Shown here piece after piece: positions 37,777 through 46,600 of a stretch of 64,000 nucleotides of DNA (within the stretch, counting starts at the first letter, position 1; the number at the start of each line of letters is the position of its first letter). The stretch is from Nocardia sp. BMG111209. GTDB taxonomy: Bacteria > Actinomycetota > Actinomycetes > Mycobacteriales > Mycobacteriaceae. A program made the translations under genes and the position numbers. The stretch covers positions 4,960,001-5,024,000 of the forward strand of contig NZ_KB907307.1 of the NCBI RefSeq assembly GCF_000381925.1. The letters run 5' to 3'. A model generated the notes under the pieces. It saw nothing but the letters and a program-made list of their open reading frames with translations, did no database searches and had not been told where the DNA came from.

Positions 37777-38307
37777 CTACCAGGTGGGCAGCCGCCGGCG
37801 GCCGGCCATCACGTCGCGGAGCAGGTCGTCGTAGCCGTCGGCCAGTTCGGCGAGGCGATGCCACGCGCCGTGCAGGACCTCGTTGTCGGCATCGAGCGTC
37901 ATCAGGGCATGATGCGCGCGAACGGACGCTTCGCCGAGGCGGTCGATCACCGAACCGATGGTCTCGGTGTGCAGGGTGGCGCCGAGCCGATGCTGTGGCA
38001 CGGCCCGCGACACCCAGTCGTCGATCGCCATGACGAGCTCCATGCGACGGCGTTCGATCTCGAGGATCGCCGCGGGCTCCAGGTCCGGCGCGTTGTCCCC
38101 GGTGCCGCCGAGCCGGCGCTCGTGCAGGACCGCGAGGTCGCGGGCGAACCAGAGCAGCGGGCCACCGATGACGCGATGGCCCCGGCAGGCGCGCAGTAGT
38201 AGATCGGAGCTGGGCACCAAGCCGTTGGTGAGTGTTTGCACCGCCACCCCGCCGTGGGAAATGGTGGGCAGCGCCACAACCGTTTGATACGTCTCCGAAC
38301 CTGCCAC
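37777..38307 (-). CDS. DUF4254 family protein
   Basis: 176 residues, mainly helical and soluble. The pattern ARDLAVLHERRL, then IERRRMELVMAIDDWV and HTETIGSVIDRL with an AWHRLAELADGYDDLLRDV tail is that of actinobacterial DUF4254 proteins; the function is unknown. ATG 38307. A TTGACA-N16-TATTGT promoter lies 50-77 bases upstream, and its -35 box sits inside a 20-base palindrome that the neighbouring GntR regulator could bind. Confidence 0.8.
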   Translation of the reverse strand: MAGSETYQTVVALPTISHGGVAVQTLTNGLVPSSDLLLRACRGHRVIGGPLLWFARDLAVLHERRLGGTGDNAPDLEPAAILEIERRRMELVMAIDDWVSRAVPQHRLGATLHTETIGSVIDRLGEASVRAHHALMTLDADNEVLHGAWHRLAELADGYDDLLRDVMAGRRRLPTW

Positions 38308-38356
38308 GTTGCCTCGCCGTCTTCGCCGTTACAACCCTCGTTCAGGACAGTTCATT

Positions 38357-38384
38357 ACAATAAACTGCGGAACCCGTGTGTCAA
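38357..38384 (-). promoter_or_regulatory. Promoter of the DUF4254 gene
   Basis: Minus strand TTGACA (38379-38384), 16-base spacer, TATTGT (38357-38362). The -35 consensus is perfect. Confidence 0.6.
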
Positions 38385-38394
38385 GGGTCACACG
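38375..38394. promoter_or_regulatory. Putative GntR operator
   Basis: CGTGTG (38375-38380) and CACACG (38389-38394) form a perfect dyad with an 8-base centre, overlapping the -35 box of the DUF4254 promoter and lying 71 bases before the gntR start. Confidence 0.5.
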
Positions 38395-38465
38395 CCCATC
38401 ATCTCGACGGAGTAGACTCCGAGTCCTCGAGAAACAACGTCCTCCACGGAGATGCAGGGGGTCAC

Positions 38466-39305
38466 ATGGTGGACGGTCCGAGGTATCAGCGCATTGCCGG
38501 TCTGCTTCGGGACGAGATACGCGACGGTCGCTGGGGGCCCGGCGATCGTCTCCCCAGCCACAACGAGCTGGCCGAGCAATTGCAGGTATCGATAACGACC
38601 GTACGCAACGCGATTCAGGTTCTCGTCACCGAAAACCTGTTGTACACAGCCACTTCCCGCGGCACCATCGTGCGCAGCCAGGAGGTGCTGGAATCCGTTG
38701 TCACCCATCACATTCGCCCGGATCGTCCGATGGCCGGCAACGACATCTTCTCCGAGATCGCGCGCGCGGCCGGGCGGGAGCCGTCCAAGCAGTTCACTGC
38801 CCGGATGGAGCCGGCCGGTCCCGACGTCGCGAATTGGCTGGCGGTGCCCAAGGATTCGTGGGTGGTCGCCCGAACGGTGGTGCAGTACCTGGACAATGAG
38901 CCCTGGTCCTGGGAGGTGAGCTTCTACCCCCGGGAGCTGGCCGAGCACACCGGTATCGACTCGCCGCACGACATTCCGGAGGGCACCACCCGCCGGCTCG
39001 CCGCCTGCGGGCACGCCGAGACCGCGCACCGGGACACCCTCGTGGCCCGTCCGGCCACCGCCGAGGAGGCCACCGTCCTGGCCGTCGGCACCGGCACGAT
39101 CCTGCTGGACCATCTGCGCATCGGCGCCAATCCCACCCGGATCACCCGGGTGTCGCGGCACCGGTCGATCGCGAACCGCAATCGCCTGGCCTACGAACTC
39201 GGCGACGACGCGGGTATCGATCTCATCCGGAACGCTCTCGGCACGCCGCAGCCGCCGGGCAATTCACACTATTTCGGCATATCTCTGGTACCCGGTTCAT
39301 CATGA
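38466..39305 (+). CDS. GntR-family regulator with UTRA domain (HutC type)
   Basis: 279 residues. The N-terminal winged helix reads YQRIAGLLRDEIRDGRWGPG, continues to NELAEQLQVSITTVRNAIQV, and is followed by a UTRA effector domain (about 90-245). Start ATG 38466 is preferred because GGGGG precedes it; the frame is open 90 bases upstream but lacks a ribosome site. Its stop overlaps the ATG of the acetyltransferase gene. It probably controls the divergent DUF4254 gene through the CGTGTG palindrome. The effector is unknown; UTRA domains usually bind small organic acids or sugars. Confidence 0.85.
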   Translation: MVDGPRYQRIAGLLRDEIRDGRWGPGDRLPSHNELAEQLQVSITTVRNAIQVLVTENLLYTATSRGTIVRSQEVLESVVTHHIRPDRPMAGNDIFSEIARAAGREPSKQFTARMEPAGPDVANWLAVPKDSWVVARTVVQYLDNEPWSWEVSFYPRELAEHTGIDSPHDIPEGTTRRLAACGHAETAHRDTLVARPATAEEATVLAVGTGTILLDHLRIGANPTRITRVSRHRSIANRNRLAYELGDDAGIDLIRNALGTPQPPGNSHYFGISLVPGSS

Positions 39306-39922
39306 ATATCCGCATTCGCCAGGCGCGTCCGGCCGATCTCGGCACCATCTGTCGACTTCGACTCCAGCGGGCCGCCTGGCTTGCGGCCCGCGGTTCGGAT
39401 CAGTGGACGCGGCAGGCGGGTGGGCTGCCGATCGAGGTCTTCTCGGCCGCCGTCGGCCATTCCCTGCGCCGCGGCGAGTCCTGGATCGCGGAGGTCGGCG
39501 GCGAACCGGTGGGTACCGTCACCGTCAACGACCGGGCCGACACCGGGCTGTGGTCACCGGGCGAGCTGACCGAGTCGGTCATCGTGCACTACATGATCGT
39601 GGATCTGCGCTGTGCCGGTCGCGCGGTGGGTGCGAATCTGCTCGCGCACGCCGCCGCCCTGGCCCGCGCCCGGCGCCGAACCTGGGTCCGTCTCGACGCC
39701 TGGACGGCCAATCCCGCACTGCACGACTACTACCGCCGCGCCGGCTTCCGCCTGGTCCGGATCGCGGCATCGCCGATGCCCGGCCCCTCGGCGGCCCTGT
39801 TCGAGCGGCGGGCCGATGCCTGGGAGCGGGCCACCGAACCGCCGAGAATTCCGCAGCGCATCCTGATCACCACCCGCGACGCCGGGCTGACCGTCTCGGC
39901 GGTGGCCTCACGGCTGGACTGA
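39302..39922 (+). CDS. GNAT-family N-acetyltransferase
   Basis: 206 residues. GNAT fold: MNIRIRQARPADLGTICRLR at the start, ESVIVHYMIVD strand, an acetyl-CoA loop around RCAGRAVGANLL and the YYRRAGFRLVR segment. The acceptor is unknown. It is translationally coupled to gntR (ATGA overlap), so regulator and enzyme are one unit. Its last 15 bases overlap the 3' end of the convergent effector gene. Confidence 0.82.
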   Translation: MNIRIRQARPADLGTICRLRLQRAAWLAARGSDQWTRQAGGLPIEVFSAAVGHSLRRGESWIAEVGGEPVGTVTVNDRADTGLWSPGELTESVIVHYMIVDLRCAGRAVGANLLAHAAALARARRRTWVRLDAWTANPALHDYYRRAGFRLVRIAASPMPGPSAALFERRADAWERATEPPRIPQRILITTRDAGLTVSAVASRLD

Positions 39923-42900
39923 GCTGCGCACCAGATCGATGGCGATGTCGGCGTAGACCCGGTCCTTGTCCCGCTCGGCCTCGGTCAGGGTCTCATCGGT
40001 GATCGTGGGCCAGTACGGCAACAGCTGGTCCGGCCGCGCGGTCCGGTACTTCCGGGACATCCACGCCTCGTGCACCACGTCGGAGATCGCCTCCCGCGCC
40101 TGCGGGTCACGCAGGTCGACGCCGGCGGCGTGCAACTGTGCCGCCACCTCGAGGGCAACTTCGACGGAGAGTTGACAGTTGCGCTGGGCGTCGGCCGGGA
40201 GGTGCCAGTAGTCGGTGTTCGCCAGATCCACGTGCCCCGGATGCGCCGGGTCCTCGTGCGCCGCGAGCCACCGCTCGTCCGTCGTCGGGGCCCATACCTG
40301 TTCGTAGCGACCGTCGCCGGTCTTCGGCAGATCGAAACGCCACCTGTCGTGACCGTGAGCGGACCCGATGTGGACCAGCTCCGGGTCGTACAGCGGCGAG
40401 TAATCGTCGGCGAGCCGGTTGAACAGATCCTCGCCGCGCATCGGCGTGACCGGCTCGACATGGGTCGTGGTTCCGCCGACCGCCATCGGGTCGGCCGGCT
40501 CGTACGGGAGGCCGAGTCCGTGCACCGGCGCACCGCCGTGCAGGACCACCGCCGAGGTGGTCTCGATCGAATCCGGCAGGGCCCCGGTCAGTTCCGCCAC
40601 GGTCACCGCACCGCCGTCGACGCGGACCAGACGCTCGTTGCCGAATTCGTCCACACCGGTGTAGTTGACCAGATGCCCATCGATATCGAAAATTCTTGCG
40701 CCGCCGGGGATCCGGCCCAGATAGCTGATGGTCGACAACTGCGCCGACCGGCCTGCCTCCCGTTCGTCCAGGACGAGCGCCGTAGTGACCTCGCCGCTGC
40801 CGAACCGGGAATCGGAATCGACCCGCATCATCTCCCGCAGCAACGTGTTGTGCGGTGAGGAGGGCCGCAGCACCGAACCGGTCCGGGTGAACAGTTCCGG
40901 CTGGGCATCGCCGGGCAGCGCGCGGCGGATCGCGCCCCAGCTGTATCCGCCGGCGGGATCCTGCGTGTCGATCACCATGTGCTGTACGTTCTCCACCCGG
41001 GTCAACGCGTCCCGGACACCCGCCACCGAGGGCTGGATGTCGCGGCTGTAGAGCAGCCGGGCGAACTCCACACCCTGGTTCTCGTCCACGACAATGACCT
41101 CGGAAACATGGTCGGGCCGAACGTAGTTCAGGTACTCGGCGAGGCCCCGCGGGGACAGCGGAGAGTCGCGCAGGCTCACCACGACCCGCTCGCCCAGCGG
41201 CGTCAACCGTCGCACGATATTGGCGGCGCTCGAGGTTTCCGCCCGGAGGAATCCGAAGGGACGTCCCTCGATGTCGAAGGCGACGCCGGTCGGCCGCCCG
41301 GCGGCGTCCCGCGACGGCAGGTGCCGGATCTCGTATCCGGCCCGCGCCAACAGCAACGCGGCCCGATTCTGCTCGTGGCGTGGGTAATTGAAGCCGACCA
41401 TATGGGTGGCGCCACGATCCCGGATGGACGGCCCGGAGCCGGACGGCGCGGCGTCCCGGTCCGGGTGGTTCGACCGGCGCGTAGGTTGCGGTCGCGGCTC
41501 GGTGAGGCCGGGGGCCGGTTCGCCGAAACCGTATGCCGCCGCGGCGAAGTCCGCACTCGCCGCGAGCAGACCGGGTGGAAGATTCTCGACGCCACCGGGA
41601 TGCGGGGTGTACTCGAACGAGCCGTGCGGGCGGTCGCCGGGGTCTCGACCGCCCGCATTCGCGGCCGATCCGCCCGTGTCCCCGCCTCGTCCGCCGGATC
41701 CGGATTCGCCGCTGCCGCGACCCGATGCGAAATCCCCGCTGCCGCGACCGGATCCGGAATCACCACCGCGACCGGTCGCGAAATCTCCACCGTTGCGATC
41801 GGATGCGAATCCACCACCGCCGCGGCCGGTCTCGTGGGGCTCCGACCCGCCGTGCCCGGACTCACCGAACGGACGACCGGATCCGTTGCCGCCCGCGGAC
41901 ATTGCCGGTGAGCTCGGCGGAACCGGTGGCGTATTCGCCCGATTACCAGGCGGTTCCGCTGTTCCGTCCGGGGTGCGGCCCAACGGCCCATCCATGTTGC
42001 GGTCCATCGACCCTTCCGGGGTGCGGCCCAACGACCCGTCCGGGGTGCGACCCAACGACCCGTCCGGGGTGCGGCCCAGCGGCCCATCCGGAGTGCGCCC
42101 CCACGGCCCGTCCACGTTGCGGCCCAACGGTACCGATGCCGGGCCGTCCGTGACCGACAGTGCCGGTGTACCTTCCAGCCGCGTCTCGCCCGCACCGACC
42201 AGCACCGGAACTCGTTCGCCGGGGCCGAGGCCGACCGTGGTGACCTCCGGCCGGTTCGCCCCGGGCACCCTCGACGGGTCGAAGACCAGCGGCCGATCCC
42301 GCTCCGTCGACGCGGCGGCGATCCGATCTGCCTCGTGCCGGGCGGCCGACTCCGGATCGAACGGCGCGGTCTCGATGCCGCGACTCGCCAGGTGCGCGGC
42401 GATATCGCTCTCGCTCAGCACGCGACCGCCGGATGCCCGCCGCACGATCGGTTCGGCCGACGCACCCACCACCGCGTCGCTCGTCACATTCGGCGACGTG
42501 CGCACCCCGGGAATCTCGCCGGACGAACCGAACACGATCCCCGACAGGGACGATCTCGCCGCCGGATCGCGGCCCGGCACGAAATTCGGCATCCGGCCGG
42601 TCGCGGACAATCCGGCGGCATCCAGAGTGTCCGGAACCGGTTGCGCCGCAGGGAATTCGACGAGCGGGTGCGATGTCCGCCCCGCGTGCACCACATGCGT
42701 CACGCCGCCGACCATGCCGCCCGCGATGCCGATCGTCAGATTGTTCATCAGATCGCGCCCGGACAAACTGAACTTCCCGGTGTACGCGGCGGTGGTGAGA
42801 CTCCCCGCCAGCACACCCGGAATCGCGCCGCCCGCACCACCGGCCGCGCCCAGGGTCAAGGTCCCCAGGACCGCTGACAATCGCGGACCACGGACCATCC

Positions 42901-43594
42901 GCCCCAGCCAGCGTTGCACTGTCGGAGCGGCGGCCGACGCGACCGCGGCGCCGCCGAGACCACCGGCCAGACCGCTCACCATGCCGGTCACGATGGTCTG
43001 CCCGTCCAGGTGCTGCCGATGTCCCGCCCAGATCTGGCGTTCCTCGGCCACGAGCGGGACCACCGCACCGGCCGCGGCGCCCAGCGCGCCCGCCATGGTC
43101 AGCATTCCGGCCCGGGTCGCCATGAACGCGCGGCCCGAGGTGACCAGTCCGGTGAGCCGGTCGCCGAGGAAGCGCCGCCAGCCGACCCGCGCGGCCGCCC
43201 GATCCTCCACGGATTTCACCGCGCCGGCCTGCAGCATCAGCGCGTCGGCGGCGAGCTGCGCGACCAGTACGACGCCCATACCCTCCCAGGTGAACTGGCC
43301 CTCCTCGACCGTGTTGGCGCCCTGGTAGAGCTGCTGCGCGAGACTGTCGGAGTAGTCGGCCTGGTTGTCCAGGGCCGTCGCGATCCGCTCCTGATACGAG
43401 GCGACCTGCGCACCGGTGTCACCGCCGAGCGCGGATCTGCTCGACCCGGCCGAATCGCGATATCCCTGCGCCAGTTCCCGGCTCCGCTCGGCGGACGCGG
43501 CGTGCGCATCGGCCATCTGCCGCATCTGCGCCGGACGGCCGTCGGGTCGCGGGCCCAGGACCGGTTCCACCAGCTCCATCGGAAAATCGGCCAC
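39908..43594 (-). CDS. CpnT-like large putative type VII effector
   Basis: 1,228 residues. GTG 43594 follows AGAGGA by five bases. The N terminus (about 1-330) is a WXG100-like helical domain: RSRELAQGYRDSAGSS, then DNQADYSDSLAQQLYQGANT, a turn FTWEGMG and a Gly/Ala-rich membrane-like region, as in CpnT-type proteins. Next is a long low-complexity linker (about 330-740) with GRTPDG(S/P)L and GRGSGDF repeats. The segment from about 755 (ATHMVGFNYPRHEQNRAALL, GYEIRHLP, GRPFGFLRAETSSAANIV, ERVVVSL) looks like a nuclease of the CdiA_C/BECR kind; this is a weak reading. The C-terminal about 90 residues (VHEAWMSRKY ... LPYW ... AERDKDRVYADIAIDLV) recall a RyR-type domain. No immunity gene follows on this strand. 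It lies 69 bases downstream of eccC of the second ESX locus. Confidence 0.75.
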   Translation of the reverse strand: MADFPMELVEPVLGPRPDGRPAQMRQMADAHAASAERSRELAQGYRDSAGSSRSALGGDTGAQVASYQERIATALDNQADYSDSLAQQLYQGANTVEEGQFTWEGMGVVLVAQLAADALMLQAGAVKSVEDRAAARVGWRRFLGDRLTGLVTSGRAFMATRAGMLTMAGALGAAAGAVVPLVAEERQIWAGHRQHLDGQTIVTGMVSGLAGGLGGAAVASAAAPTVQRWLGRMVRGPRLSAVLGTLTLGAAGGAGGAIPGVLAGSLTTAAYTGKFSLSGRDLMNNLTIGIAGGMVGGVTHVVHAGRTSHPLVEFPAAQPVPDTLDAAGLSATGRMPNFVPGRDPAARSSLSGIVFGSSGEIPGVRTSPNVTSDAVVGASAEPIVRRASGGRVLSESDIAAHLASRGIETAPFDPESAARHEADRIAAASTERDRPLVFDPSRVPGANRPEVTTVGLGPGERVPVLVGAGETRLEGTPALSVTDGPASVPLGRNVDGPWGRTPDGPLGRTPDGSLGRTPDGSLGRTPEGSMDRNMDGPLGRTPDGTAEPPGNRANTPPVPPSSPAMSAGGNGSGRPFGESGHGGSEPHETGRGGGGFASDRNGGDFATGRGGDSGSGRGSGDFASGRGSGESGSGGRGGDTGGSAANAGGRDPGDRPHGSFEYTPHPGGVENLPPGLLAASADFAAAAYGFGEPAPGLTEPRPQPTRRSNHPDRDAAPSGSGPSIRDRGATHMVGFNYPRHEQNRAALLLARAGYEIRHLPSRDAAGRPTGVAFDIEGRPFGFLRAETSSAANIVRRLTPLGERVVVSLRDSPLSPRGLAEYLNYVRPDHVSEVIVVDENQGVEFARLLYSRDIQPSVAGVRDALTRVENVQHMVIDTQDPAGGYSWGAIRRALPGDAQPELFTRTGSVLRPSSPHNTLLREMMRVDSDSRFGSGEVTTALVLDEREAGRSAQLSTISYLGRIPGGARIFDIDGHLVNYTGVDEFGNERLVRVDGGAVTVAELTGALPDSIETTSAVVLHGGAPVHGLGLPYEPADPMAVGGTTTHVEPVTPMRGEDLFNRLADDYSPLYDPELVHIGSAHGHDRWRFDLPKTGDGRYEQVWAPTTDERWLAAHEDPAHPGHVDLANTDYWHLPADAQRNCQLSVEVALEVAAQLHAAGVDLRDPQAREAISDVVHEAWMSRKYRTARPDQLLPYWPTITDETLTEAERDKDRVYADIAIDLVRSSVQP
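41965..42127 (-). repeat. 24-bp tandem repeats coding GRTPDG(S/P)L
   Basis: About six imperfect 8-codon units in the linker of the CpnT-like protein; the GTCCGGGGTGCGGCCCAACG core recurs with few changes. Confidence 0.75.
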
Positions 43595-43663
43595 GCACGT
43601 TCCTCTCACCTACCGTGGCCGATTTTCGCACCCCGTACCGCGAATTCCCGGTACGAGGAATGA

Positions 43664-46600
43664 TCACAGCGGGGGCAGGTACGCGATCTGCACCATCTCG
43701 TGCCCCCGGCTGCGGGAGACCAGGATGCCGCGGCCGGGTGGGAGTTTCTCCGGCCGGACATCACCGATGATCTTGCCCTCGTCGCGGGGGCCACTGCCGA
43801 TCAGCGTGTCGACGCTCAGATTCTTCATACCGCCGACCACCGGATCGAACAGGGCCCGGGACACGCCGCCGATATTGCGGGTGAGGACGAAGTGCAGGCC
43901 GATGTCGCGCGCCTGCGGCAGGTATTCCACCAGGGGCGCAAGGGGATTGACGCCACCACCGGCGGTGACCACCATGTCGTAGTCGTCCACGATGATGTAG
44001 ATCTCGGGACCGGTCCACCAACTGCGTTCGCGCAACTGCTGTGGCGTGATGTCGGAGCCGGGTGTCCGCCGCGACAGGTAGACGCAGATCTCCCGGATCA
44101 TGTTGGCGCAGGTCTGCGATCCGGTCGAATAGCCGGCGAGGAATTCCTCGGGCACCACCCCGAGCATGGTGCGCCGGTAGTCGACCAGGATGATGCGGGC
44201 CTGGTCCGGCGTCGAATTCTCGACGACACCCATCGCGATGTTGCGCAGCAGCGTCGTCTTGCCGGATTCGCGATCGGTGAAGGCCATGAAATGCGGATCC
44301 GCGCCGAAATCGAGGACCAGCGGCTGCAATTCGGCCTCGCCGACCCCGATCGCGATCCGGGTCGGGGACAGTTCGAGGCCGCGCGATCGGGCCAGCGCCA
44401 CCACGTGCTCGCGCTCGGCCTTGTGCGGCAGCATCCGCACCTCGGGTGCGCGCAGGCCCGGATACAGTTCCGCCAGAGCCTGTTTCGAGGCCGAGGCGCC
44501 TTCGGCCAGGGTCGCCGGATCCATATCCGAATCCAGTCGCGGCAGGGCGATCAGCATGTGCAGTTTCTGCGGGGTGAGGCCGCGGCCGGGCCGGCCCACC
44601 GGCACCAGTGCGGCGGTGCGCCGGTCCATCTCGGAATCCGACGGGTCACCGAGCCGCAACTCGATCTTGGTACCGATCTGATCCTTGATCACCGGCCGGA
44701 TCTCGCCCCAGCGCCGGGCCGCCAGGATCACGTGGATACCGAGCGACAGACCACCGCCGGCCAGCGCGTTCACCTGCGGTTCGAGCGCCTCGTACTCCTC
44801 GCGGACGGTCGCCCAGCCGTCGATGACCAGGAAGACGTCGCCGAACCGGTCCTCCGCCATCGGATCCTCGGGCAGGATCCGGCCGCCGCCGGCGACCAGC
44901 GCGGCGTGGCGGCGGCTGCGGAAATCGTTGATGGATTCGATTCCCCACCGGCTGAACCGTTCCTGACGCTGTTTCATCAGCGTCGTCATCTCGGCGATGG
45001 TGCGGCGGATCCGGTCGGGATCGTTGGCGCGGGCCACCGAACCCACGTGCGGCAGTCCGCTGAGGCTCGACAGCGCGCCGCTACCGAAGTCGATGCAGTA
45101 GAACTGCACCTGCTCGGGGCTGTGGGTCGCGGCCGCGGCGGTGACGATGGTGCGGATCACGGTCGTCTTGCCGGACTGCGGGCCGCCGACGATCGCGATA
45201 TGCCCCTCGGCGCCGGCCAGGTTGATGGTCAGCACGTCACGCTTCTGCTCGTACGGCTTGTCGATGATGCCGATCGGCATCCACAGCTGGCCGTGCCGGT
45301 TGACCGGTGAACGCCAATCCGGGTCCGGCAGCAGCATATCCACGGTGGGCGAATCCTCCAGCGGCGGCAGCCACACCTCGTGCGCGGGCCGGCCGTGGCC
45401 GACCAGTTGCCCGACCACGACCTGCAACAGCGTGTCCGGAATACCCTCGTCGGCCGGGGCCGGCGGCAGATCCAGCGGATCGAACTGCGGCACTTCGGGT
45501 ATCACCGGCATCTCGACCGGCGCCGCGGTGAACAGCCGCGGCGGCACCTCGGCGACCGCCTGCCCGGCGGCCTGCCGCACCGACCGCGGCGCCACATACG
45601 GACCCGACACATAGGTCGCGTTGAACCGCAACGGATCCGACGCGTCGCTCTTGAGATATCCGGAACCCGGCACGGCGGGCAGGTGATAGGCGTCGGTGAT
45701 GCCGAGCACGGCCCGGGATTCGTTGGCGGAGAAGGTCCGCAGGCCGATCCGGTAGGACAGGTGGTGCTCCAGCCCGCGCATCCGGTTCTCCTCCAGCCGC
45801 TGCGACGCCAGCAGCAGGTGGACGTGCAGCGAGCGGCCCAGCCGGCCGATCATCACGAACAGATCCGCGAAATCCGGCTTCTGCGAGAGCAGTTCGGAGA
45901 ACTCGTCGACGATCACGAACAGCGCCGGCAACGGATCCAGCGGCACCCCGGTGGCACGGGCCTTCTCGTAATCGGTGACATTGGCGAAATTGCCCGCGGC
46001 GCGCAGCAATTCCTGGCGGCGGTTCATCTCACCGGCCAGCGCGTCGCGCATCCGGTCGACGAGCGCGATCTCCTCCTCCAGGTTGGTGATGACCGCCGCG
46101 ACGTGCGGCAGCGGATCCAGGCCGAGAAAGGTCGCGCCACCCTTGAAGTCGACCAGGATCAGGTTCAGTTGATCCGGTGAATGCGTGGTGACCAGCGAAA
46201 GCACCAGGGTACGAAGGAATTCCGATTTACCGGAACCCGTTGCGCCGATACACAATCCGTGCGGGCCCATACCCCACTCCGCGGACTCCTTGATGTCGAT
46301 CTCGACCGGCGCCCCGTCCGGGGTGACGCCGATCGGCACCCGCAGTCGTTCCCGGCCGACCCGCGGCCGCCACACCTTGGCGGGATCGATATTCGCCGCG
46401 TCCGGAATCTTCAGCAGCGCCATCAATCCCGGATCGGTCGTGGTGGTGTTGTCGCCGAGGCTGACGATCTGCGCCGCGGTGGCGATCCGATACCGGGCCA
46501 GCGCACGCGCGTACGCCTCGGCCTCGGCGACGGTCACGGTGTCGGCGGTCGCGAATTTCTCTACTCCCGCAGCGCTTTTCGCGAAGACGTCCCCACCGGC

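Noticed and set aside
41965..42127. Tandem repeats considered as a CRISPR array
   Set aside because: They are in-frame codon repeats without unique spacers; no cas genes are present.
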